Positions 1 through 5,066 of a DNA stretch of 5,066 nt are shown piece by piece; within the stretch, counting starts at the first letter, position 1; every line of letters starts with the position of its first letter. Under the pieces are notes generated by a model, which saw only the letters and a program-made list of their open reading frames with translations, did not search any database and had not been told where the DNA came from. Origin of the DNA: Bdellovibrionales bacterium (lineage in GTDB: Bacteria; Bdellovibrionota; JAFGOL01); contig JAKLHL010000122.1 in assembly GCA_022710165.1 (NCBI GenBank), forward strand, positions 1-5,066, written 5' to 3'. The translations under genes were made by a program, and so were the position numbers.

Positions 1-1590
1 GCGGTCGCCTTAGATGATAATGGGAGCATTTTTATAGCAGGTAACGTTGTAGAGGGCTCTGCTACTGATGCCGCTATAATAAAATTAAAATCAGACGGTT
101 CTATTGATACAGGTTTTGCAAACAGCGGCTTCCTTAAAAAGGATGTGGCCGGCAAGGTTGATATACTCTATGACATTAAGATAAAGGGGCACGAGGTCTT
201 TGCAGTTGGAGAGACCGCAATAGAAAGGAACGTAGATTATCTTTTAATGAAGCTGGACCTTGATGGTCTTATGAACAGTAATTTTGGTTTGAACGGACTT
301 GCTGTTACAGAGGTGGGCCGCGGCGGTAATACCAGAGGTATGGAGCTTGTAAGTCTTCCTAACGGTCAGTTCTATATAGTAGGAAATACTTCAAGCATGG
401 ATTCCGACATGGCAGTCGGTAAGTTCAACAAAGACCTAAGTGTAGATACAAGCTTTGGTAATAACGGTCTTATGGTTAAAGGGTTTGTAGACGGAGGAGA
501 GGACTATGCAAGAGGTGTTGTCCCTCTATCAGACAACTCCATTATAATAGCAGGGCACTTTAACAACGCGTATAGTGCAACAAGCAAGGCGGACTTTGCA
601 TTAGTACAGATAACACCTGCGGGCGTCATAGATGAAATGTCGGGGTTTGGTGTTGATACTCCTGTTGCTACATCACCGTTACAAAGTGCTAGCGACGGTA
701 TAACCATAACGCCTTTTAATACTGCAGGAGAGGACTGGGCTGTTGATTTTACAGAATGGGAAGGAAAACTTGTGGCCGCTGGAAGCATAAGGAACGCTTC
801 GAACTTCTACGAGATAGCCATAGCAAGGTACATAATGGCTAGCGGCGCGTTAGATACAAGTTTTGGTGCCGGTGGCCTTTTTAGACTGGCAATAAGCGGT
901 GTAAGCCATACTTCTTTGTCTAATGTGGCTATCCACGACAATAAACTTATAGCCGTTGGATCTTATGTTTCTGTAGCCAGCCCTCAAAAGAATAACGGCT
1001 TTATAATAAGGCTGAACAAAGACGGTACTCTTGATAGTTCTTTTGGGACAGGCGGTGTAGTTAAGCTTGATCTTGGGAGTTTGAGCGCTTTCTTTACCGA
1101 CGTTGTAGTGATACCTAATGAACTTGATCCTGCGCAGTATGAGATGATCATTTCAGGAAGACAGATGAACGGCGATGTAGCATTAAGGGACTATCAGGCG
1201 ATACTTGCAAAATATGACCAGAACGGAAGCATAATAAGTAGTTTTGGTAACGCCGGTGTTAAAAAGATAGATCGTTTTGCAACATCCGGCCATAACAACA
1301 TGATAATGAAAGATAACATCATCTACAGCACCGGGTTTAACCTGGGGGCCAGGAACGACGGTATGGTAATGGCCTTTGATATTAACGGTAACTTGGTAGA
1401 GAGTTTTGGTGATAAGGGTATCTTCACCCTGGCAGATTCACCTTATTCTCCTTTTGACGACGTATTTTTTGCTATAGCGTTGGATGAGGATGAGAACCTT
1501 ATCGTGACAGGTTATTCATGCAACGGATTTAACGACGAATTGTTAGTTCTTAAACTGAACCGCCAGCTAGGACAACTCTTAACGAAGTAA
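1..1590 (+). CDS. Delta-60 repeat protein, probable beta-propeller, 5'-truncated by window edge
   Basis: The frame is open from base 1, so the gene starts upstream. The GTG at 145 is an internal Val codon, because repeat sequence of the same type (SDGSIDTGFANSGF) precedes it in frame. The visible 529 residues are built of units of about 54-75 residues. Each has a hydrophobic strand with an (I/L)xxxG turn (IFIAG, IYIVG-like, LIAVG, MIISG, LIVTG), a second strand such as FALVQ or FIIRL, and a signature of the form DGxLDxSFGxxGxx. This is the delta-60 repeat family, found in large, often secreted or surface bacterial proteins and expected to fold as beta-propeller blades. Eight signatures are visible, the fourth degenerate, plus a final half-unit ending in LVLKLNRQLGQ. 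The C-terminus stops in the last blade, with no LPXTG, PEP-CTERM or other sorting domain. Any signal peptide would lie outside the window. Ligand and specific role are unknown. The family call is firm; the propeller fold and location are inferred. Confidence 0.88.
   Translation, partial: AVALDDNGSIFIAGNVVEGSATDAAIIKLKSDGSIDTGFANSGFLKKDVAGKVDILYDIKIKGHEVFAVGETAIERNVDYLLMKLDLDGLMNSNFGLNGLAVTEVGRGGNTRGMELVSLPNGQFYIVGNTSSMDSDMAVGKFNKDLSVDTSFGNNGLMVKGFVDGGEDYARGVVPLSDNSIIIAGHFNNAYSATSKADFALVQITPAGVIDEMSGFGVDTPVATSPLQSASDGITITPFNTAGEDWAVDFTEWEGKLVAAGSIRNASNFYEIAIARYIMASGALDTSFGAGGLFRLAISGVSHTSLSNVAIHDNKLIAVGSYVSVASPQKNNGFIIRLNKDGTLDSSFGTGGVVKLDLGSLSAFFTDVVVIPNELDPAQYEMIISGRQMNGDVALRDYQAILAKYDQNGSIISSFGNAGVKKIDRFATSGHNNMIMKDNIIYSTGFNLGARNDGMVMAFDINGNLVESFGDKGIFTLADSPYSPFDDVFFAIALDEDENLIVTGYSCNGFNDELLVLKLNRQLGQLLTK
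91..1422 (+). repeat. Protein-level tandem delta-60 repeats, eight signatures
   Basis: The signatures fall at about nt 91-132 (DGSIDTGFANSGF), 262-300 (DGLMNSNFGLNGL), 433-471 (DLSVDTSFGNNGL), 616-660 (degenerate, AGVIDEMSGFGV), 841-879 (SGALDTSFGAGGL), 1021-1059 (DGTLDSSFGTGGV), 1222-1260 (NGSIISSFGNAGV) and 1384-1422 (NGNLVESFGDKGI). Spacing is about 160-225 nt. The longest interval follows the degenerate fourth copy, which carries an insertion rich in Thr, Ser and Pro. The DNA of the copies is strongly diverged, so these are old duplications rather than recent, recombination-active repeats. Confidence 0.85.
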
Positions 1591-1596
1591 AGCTGT

Positions 1597-1686
1597 TCAC
1601 TTAAGGGCTTTTATAAAGAACCTTACTGTAAAGAAAGTAACTATCGTCCAAACTGTTATCATCAATATGAGTGCCTCTGTGCTCAT
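1597..1686 (-). CDS. 29-residue MetS-type small subunit of the NSS transporter
   Basis: The gene is read from ATG at 1686-1684 to TGA at 1599-1597. The product begins MSTEALILMITVW and ends FFIKALK. It is one hydrophobic helix (about residues 5-25) with an acidic/polar N-terminus and a basic C-terminus (Arg22, Lys26, Lys29). The start pattern MSTxAxIxM, followed by a mid-helix Trp, resembles the very short family encoded beside MetP-like NSS transporters (methionine/alanine importer small subunit, MetS). In Corynebacterium MetPS, the larger MetS subunit is needed for uptake. The ATG overlaps the TGA of the symporter gene (ATGA), and AGGAGG lies 8 nt upstream inside the symporter's last codons, so translational coupling is likely. 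The product presumably sits in the inner membrane with the symporter. It is too short for usual gene finders. Overlap, Shine-Dalgarno, composition and neighbour support it; family membership is from recognition, not a search. Confidence 0.85.
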   Translation of the reverse strand: MSTEALILMITVWTIVTFFTVRFFIKALK

Positions 1687-3341
1687 TTCTTGATCCTCCT
1701 CTTGGCCTTTTTTGCAGGCTTTTTCTTGAAAGCAAAGTGTATCGCTATACCAACTCCTATGAATACAGCGAGCAGTAAGAGCCTCGTTATATCTTTTATG
1801 AATACTGTTGATGGTCTTCCATCAACGAACCATCTTGTATCGTTAATGCCAAGATTGCAGACCATTCCTATTAGGCTGTCCCCGGCAAGAGGCCAGCCAT
1901 CTCCGCATGAAAGGGAGTAAAGGGCTGTGCCCCATTCGCCTCCTTCTGGTTTTATCGTCGCACCAAAGAATACTGCTATCAAAAAAACAGGGGTTACATA
2001 TTTTATGATGAACTTAAAGAACTTTGGTATTTCTACGTCAGCCCCCCTTGTTATTTCTTTCCACGCCTTGTTGGAACCGAACATCCATACAAAGATAATG
2101 GTCTCACCTAATGCGAACAAGACCAAAGAGAAAGTGCCGGCCCAGTAGTCGTATTCTCCAAAAGCACCGAACTCATAGAACAGTACTGCAGGTGCAGAGA
2201 GTAAAAGTACTAGTGCACCGAGTATAAGTGAAGAACGTCCTCGTTTTATCTTGAAGTTATCTTCCATAAAAGCCATTACAGGTTGTCCCATAGCTAGTGA
2301 ACTTGTTATACCTGCAAAGAATAAAAGCCCGAACCAGGAAAGACCTGCAACAGCGGCGAGTATAGGTCCCCAGTTCTGGAACAGGGTTGGCATGGTCCTA
2401 AAGCCCATCTCAAAACCAACATTAGCTTTTATCCAGTCAAGGCCAAGGTAAGAAACAGCTATTGGGATTATTATCGATCCGCCGAGGATTATCTCTACGA
2501 ACTCATTCGTGAAACCTGCCGTTAAGGAATTTAGGGCTATGTCGTCGTTCTTTTTTAAGTATGCGGCGTAACACTGTATGCATCCCATTCCTACAGAGAG
2601 AGTAAAGAACACCTGCCCAGCGGCGGCAAGCCAGACCTTTGGGTTGTAGAGCGAATCAAAATTAGGGTTCCATAAAAAGTTAAGTCCAACAGAAGCGCTG
2701 TTTATTGCCCCGTTCTCTCCAGCGTCCAGGGTCAGTACCCTTATTGTAAGAAAGATACCGAATATAAAAAGAAGCGGCATACAGATCTTCCCGGCAAGTT
2801 CTATTCCCTTGTTTATGCCCCTGGATAAGATCCATATGTTTACCGCAAGTGTTACTACAAGGAAAAGGATGGCCTGGTTTGAGAAGTTGAGGAAATTTCC
2901 CACTCCTGTTCCCAGATATTTATCAAAGTATAGGGATACTTCGTGCATTCCCATTCCGTTGAAAGTCCCTGCTAAAGAATGCCAGGTATAGCCCAGCGTC
3001 CATGATTCTATATAGACGTAGTAGGACATGATCGCAAGGTTGGTGAAGATACCGAATATCCCGAAATATTTAAGCCATTTTTGTTTGCCTAGGGCGTTCA
3101 GCATGCCTGGGGCTGAGTGATGTCCCAACTGGCCTCCAAAACGTCCCATGGCCCATTCTATCCAGAGCAAAGGGATCCCCATGAGCACAAAAGAGACTAT
3201 GTAAGGTATTATGAAAGCACCGCCGCCGTTTTGAACTGCCTGAGCAGGGAACCTAAGAAAATTACCCAGTCCCACGGCGTTACCAGCCATGGCGAGTATC
3301 AAACCTATTCTGGAGCCCCATTGTTCTTTTTGAACTGCCAT
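1683..3341 (-). CDS. Na+-dependent amino-acid symporter, NSS/SNF family (LeuT fold)
   Basis: This 552-residue inner-membrane protein should couple Na+ entry to amino-acid uptake. Twelve hydrophobic segments are readable. TM1 carries the unwound motif GNAVGLGNFLRFP (residues 20-32), with Ala22 and Asn27 at LeuT Na1/substrate positions. TM3 has YYVYIESW with Tyr108, the substrate-gating Tyr. TM6 has FFTLSVGMG (245-253), giving Thr247 and Ser249. TM7 has NEFVE, with Asn279 and Glu283 matching LeuT Asn286 and Glu290, the signature of chloride-independent bacterial members. TM8 has AGITSS (343-348), supplying Na2 ligands. The loop between TM11 and TM12 (about 463-513) is long, with Cys479 and Cys496. 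The tail from 539 is Lys/Arg-rich, as expected for the cytoplasm. The ATG at 3341 has a G-rich Shine-Dalgarno and gives the family's usual N-terminus. It is the first gene of an operon with the 29-residue subunit. Substrate is unproven; the MetS-like partner favours a methionine/alanine-type importer. Confidence 0.95.
   Translation of the reverse strand: MAVQKEQWGSRIGLILAMAGNAVGLGNFLRFPAQAVQNGGGAFIIPYIVSFVLMGIPLLWIEWAMGRFGGQLGHHSAPGMLNALGKQKWLKYFGIFGIFTNLAIMSYYVYIESWTLGYTWHSLAGTFNGMGMHEVSLYFDKYLGTGVGNFLNFSNQAILFLVVTLAVNIWILSRGINKGIELAGKICMPLLFIFGIFLTIRVLTLDAGENGAINSASVGLNFLWNPNFDSLYNPKVWLAAAGQVFFTLSVGMGCIQCYAAYLKKNDDIALNSLTAGFTNEFVEIILGGSIIIPIAVSYLGLDWIKANVGFEMGFRTMPTLFQNWGPILAAVAGLSWFGLLFFAGITSSLAMGQPVMAFMEDNFKIKRGRSSLILGALVLLLSAPAVLFYEFGAFGEYDYWAGTFSLVLFALGETIIFVWMFGSNKAWKEITRGADVEIPKFFKFIIKYVTPVFLIAVFFGATIKPEGGEWGTALYSLSCGDGWPLAGDSLIGMVCNLGINDTRWFVDGRPSTVFIKDITRLLLLAVFIGVGIAIHFAFKKKPAKKAKRRIKK
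1695..1700 (-). promoter_or_regulatory. Ribosome-binding site of the small subunit, inside the symporter gene
   Basis: On the minus strand this reads AGGAGG, 8 nt before the ATG at 1686. The same six bases encode Arg548-Arg549 of the symporter's basic tail. A full-consensus Shine-Dalgarno at the right distance is the main evidence that the 29-codon frame is translated. Confidence 0.85.
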
Positions 3342-3345
3342 AAAT

Positions 3346-3352
3346 CCCCCCT
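3346..3352 (-). promoter_or_regulatory. Ribosome-binding site of the symporter gene
   Basis: The minus strand reads AGGGGGG followed by ATTT and the ATG at 3341. It is purine-rich and well placed, though not a perfect AGGAGG. It supports the chosen start. Confidence 0.65.
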
Positions 3353-3361
3353 GTTAATGCT

Positions 3362-3390
3362 ATTATAAATGTCAAAGTAGCAATTGCCAA
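3362..3390 (-). promoter_or_regulatory. Sigma70-type promoter for the symporter operon
   Basis: On the minus strand, -35 TTGGCA (complement of 3385-3390, five of six to consensus) is separated by exactly 17 bp from -10 TATAAT (complement of 3362-3367, six of six). Transcription would start near 3355, giving a leader of about 15 nt that contains only the ribosome-binding site. The -35 box lies within a perfect palindrome (3385-3403), so this promoter is probably repressible. Confidence 0.75.
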
Positions 3391-3403
3391 AACACTTTTG
3401 GCA
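3385..3403. promoter_or_regulatory. Perfect 19-bp palindrome, candidate operator in the divergent promoter region
   Basis: TGCCAAAA-CAC-TTTTGGCA has two 8-nt arms that are exact reverse complements around a 3-nt centre. It covers the -35 box of the symporter promoter and ends 16 nt before the ispG start codon. Size and symmetry fit a site for a dimeric helix-turn-helix regulator. No run of T follows it in either direction, and it lies upstream of both start codons, so a terminator role is unlikely. The regulator is not in the window and I do not recognise the motif. The palindrome is seen; the operator role is inferred. Confidence 0.6.
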
Positions 3404-3419
3404 TACTAATTGAATACTT

Positions 3420-4484
3420 ATGCAAAAAAGGCACACCAGGACCATAAAGATCGGCCAATTAAAGCTTGGCGGCACCAACCCTATAAGGGTACAGTCCATG
3501 ACCAACACCGATACTTCAAAATTCCTTGAGACCTGGACTCAGGTGGAACAGCTTGTCTATGCAGGCTGCGAGATAATACGCCTTGGTGTTACCGACGAAA
3601 AATGCCTTGATCCTTTTATTAAGATAAAAGAGCAGACCAAGGTCCCCTTGGTGGCAGACATACATTTTAACGGCGAGCTTGCCATAGAATGCATAAAGAG
3701 GGGTGCTGACGGCGTAAGGATAAATCCTGGCAATATCGGTAAACTTGAGATGGTCGAGAAGATAATAGATGCCGCAAAAAAGACCGATGTATGCATAAGG
3801 ATAGGCGTTAATTCAGGCTCACTTGAAAAGGAACTCCTTAAAAAATACGGTCATCCGGGGCCAGAGGCTTTGGCTGAGTCTGCGCTTAACTGGGCAGAGC
3901 TTTTCCAAAAACGCGGCTTTAATAATTTCAAACTTTCAATAAAGTCGTCGAACATAGACGAGATGGTTAAGGCTAACCAGATAGTTTCAAAAAAGACCGA
4001 TGCTCCTTTGCATCTTGGGCTTACAGAGGCTGGGACTTTGATAAGCGGTATAGTAAGGTCAACGATGGGGCTCACTAAACTGCTCGAAGACGGTATTGGT
4101 GACACGATAAGGGTTTCCTTGTCCAGCGAACCTGTTCACGAGGTGGCGGCAGGCAAAGAGATACTAAGGTCACTTGGTTTAAGGACCGGCGTCCAGATCA
4201 TATCCTGCCCGACATGTACTAGGACGGAAATAGATGTGGTGAATATAGCGGAATCTTTTGAAAGGGAATTTGCAAATATTGAGCTCCCGATAAAGATAGC
4301 GGTGATGGGTTGTGTGGTTAACGGGCCTGGAGAGGCAAAAGAGGCGGATATTGGTATCGCAGGTGCCAAGGATGGTGTTGCCTTGTTCGTTAACGGCGAG
4401 ATAGTTAAAAAAGTCTCTGTTGATGAGGCTTGTGCTGAAATAAAGAAATATATAATGCAAAGAATAAGTGCTGGAGGAAAATAA
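3420..4484 (+). CDS. ispG: 4-hydroxy-3-methylbut-2-enyl diphosphate synthase (IspG/GcpE)
   Basis: IspG is the cytosolic iron-sulfur enzyme that reductively converts methylerythritol cyclodiphosphate to HMBPP, the penultimate MEP-pathway step. The 354 residues match the two-domain bacterial form, with no plant-type middle domain. The N-terminal TIM barrel begins with GGTNPIRVQSMTNTDT (17-32) and includes VADIHF (78-83) and RINPGNIG (100-107). The C-terminal domain carries the 4Fe-4S ligands Cys263, Cys266 (CPTCTRTE), Cys298 (GCVVNGPGE) and Glu305, spaced exactly as Cys270/273/305 and Glu312 of E. coli IspG. All ligands are present, so the enzyme should be active. The start is fixed: an in-frame TGA lies at 3411-3413, and the ATG at 3420 gives a normal N-terminus. 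No Shine-Dalgarno is visible before it. The stop overlaps the proS start by one base (TAATG), indicating an operon. The upstream neighbour is divergent, so ispG is probably first in its transcript. Confidence 0.97.
   Translation: MQKRHTRTIKIGQLKLGGTNPIRVQSMTNTDTSKFLETWTQVEQLVYAGCEIIRLGVTDEKCLDPFIKIKEQTKVPLVADIHFNGELAIECIKRGADGVRINPGNIGKLEMVEKIIDAAKKTDVCIRIGVNSGSLEKELLKKYGHPGPEALAESALNWAELFQKRGFNNFKLSIKSSNIDEMVKANQIVSKKTDAPLHLGLTEAGTLISGIVRSTMGLTKLLEDGIGDTIRVSLSSEPVHEVAAGKEILRSLGLRTGVQIISCPTCTRTEIDVVNIAESFEREFANIELPIKIAVMGCVVNGPGEAKEADIGIAGAKDGVALFVNGEIVKKVSVDEACAEIKKYIMQRISAGGK
4473..4477 (+). promoter_or_regulatory. Ribosome-binding site of proS
   Basis: GGAGG lies 6 nt before the ATG at 4484, within the last codons of ispG. 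It fixes the proS start and supports coupled translation of the two genes. Confidence 0.8.
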
Positions 4485-5066
4485 TGGCAGAAAGGATCAC
4501 GACAAGACAGGAAGATTTTGCACAGTGGTATGTGGACATAGTCACTCAGGCTAAGTTGGCCGATTACTCCCCTGTAAAGGGATGTATGGTCATAAGGCCT
4601 ACAGGTTATGCGATATGGGAAAGCATACAGCGCACCCTTGATAAGATGTTCAAGGACACAGGGCACGTTAATGCGTACTTTCCACTTTTCATACCAGAGA
4701 GCTTTTTAAAGAAAGAGGCTGAGCACGTAGAGGGTTTTGCCCCTGAGTGCGCCGTTGTAACACATGCGGGCGGAAAAAAACTTGAAGAAGCTTTGGTGGT
4801 GCGTCCTACCAGTGAAACTATAATAAATGCGATGTTCTCTAAATGGATACAGTCTTACAGGGACCTCCCTGTGCTGATAAACCAGTGGGCCAACGTCGTA
4901 AGATGGGAAATGAGGACCAAGTTGTTTTTAAGGACAACAGAGTTCTTGTGGCAGGAAGGACACACCTGTCATGCAACAGAAAAAGAGGCCAGGGAAGAAA
5001 CTACAAAGATGCTGAACGTCTATAAGACCTTTGTTCAGGACTATATGGCGATACCGGTTATAGACG
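4484..5066 (+). CDS. proS: Prolyl-tRNA synthetase, archaeal/eukaryote-like type, 3'-truncated by window edge
   Basis: ProRS attaches proline to tRNA-Pro in the cytosol. The first 194 residues are visible, beginning MAERITTRQEDFAQWYVDIV, the usual N-terminus of the short archaeal/eukaryote-like class found in some bacteria such as Thermus and mycoplasmas. Class II motif 1 is around residues 41-72 (GYAIWESIQ... NAYFPLFIPES). RPTSETI (107-113) supplies Thr109 and Glu111 of the proline pocket. Motif 2 is around 137-160 (NVVRWEM, then TEFLWQEGHTCHAT), with Arg140 as the ATP-binding Arg. There is no bacterial-type INS editing insertion, which in E. coli-type ProRS lies between motifs 2 and 3. The start region alone already excludes the E. 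coli type, which begins MRTSQYLL. Motif 3 and the anticodon-binding domain lie beyond the window. The gene is co-transcribed with ispG (TAATG overlap, good Shine-Dalgarno). Confidence 0.96.
   Translation, partial: MAERITTRQEDFAQWYVDIVTQAKLADYSPVKGCMVIRPTGYAIWESIQRTLDKMFKDTGHVNAYFPLFIPESFLKKEAEHVEGFAPECAVVTHAGGKKLEEALVVRPTSETIINAMFSKWIQSYRDLPVLINQWANVVRWEMRTKLFLRTTEFLWQEGHTCHATEKEAREETTKMLNVYKTFVQDYMAIPVID

Noticed and set aside
145..147. GTG at 145 as the start of the delta-60 gene
   Set aside because: The frame is open to base 1 and encodes a clear repeat unit upstream, and no ribosome-binding site precedes the GTG.
504..788. 94-codon minus-strand frame opposite the delta-60 gene
   Set aside because: It lies wholly opposite well-supported repeat coding sequence, with no ribosome-binding site or recognisable product.
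1589..1612. Possible terminator stem AAAGC/GCTTT with trailing T residues
   Set aside because: The stem is only 5 bp and AT-rich with a 13-nt loop, and the T-run is broken. It is too weak to call.
3370..3375. Perfect minus-strand TTGACA (-35 consensus) next to TATAAT
   Set aside because: It lies only 2 bp from the TATAAT box. A -10 box 17 bp further on would fall in the G-run ribosome-binding site, which does not fit. The TTGGCA element at exactly 17 bp is the better -35.
3398..3414. Sigma54-like TTGGCAT-N5-TTGAA upstream of ispG
   Set aside because: The spacing fits, but the -12 GC doublet is broken (GA), and initiation about 12 nt downstream would fall inside the ispG coding sequence.
4136..4666. 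176-codon minus-strand frame opposite ispG and proS
   Set aside because: It is antisense to two confidently identified genes, spans their junction, and its translation resembles no family I recognise. It is a shadow frame.

Overview
The window is a bacterial chromosomal stretch of five protein-coding genes. The first and last genes are cut by the window edges. Arginine is encoded mainly by AGG (12 of 15 Arg codons in ispG; 2 CGC, 1 AGA) and isoleucine often by ATA. Together with an archaeal/eukaryote-like prolyl-tRNA synthetase, the MEP isoprenoid pathway and a delta-60 repeat protein, this suggests an uncultured candidate-phylum bacterium of the Omnitrophota/Elusimicrobiota/Margulisbacteria kind. 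That placement is an impression from codon use and gene content, not a demonstrated assignment.

Layout. Positions 1-1590 (+) hold the C-terminal part of a delta-60 repeat protein, probably a beta-propeller. It runs convergently, with a 6-nt gap, into a two-gene minus-strand operon. That operon has a 552-residue LeuT-fold sodium:solute symporter (NSS/SNF family, 1683-3341), followed by a 29-residue single-helix protein (1597-1686). The small gene overlaps the symporter gene by ATGA and matches the MetS-type NSS small subunit. A 78-nt divergent intergenic region (3342-3419) contains a strong minus-strand sigma70-type promoter and a perfect 19-bp palindrome over its -35 element. To the right, ispG (3420-4484, +) and the 5' part of proS (4484 to the window edge, +) form a tightly coupled pair (TAATG).

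Function. The symporter and its small subunit should form a Na+-driven amino-acid importer, plausibly for alanine, methionine or another hydrophobic amino acid. The right-hand operon is housekeeping: IspG performs the penultimate MEP-pathway step and ProRS charges tRNA-Pro. The repeat protein has no assignable specific function.

The most notable points are the 29-codon gene whose ribosome-binding site is embedded in the last codons of the symporter gene, the palindrome in the divergent promoter, and the absence of a Shine-Dalgarno sequence before ispG. I saw no tRNA, rRNA, CRISPR array, insertion sequence or previously unknown multi-gene system.
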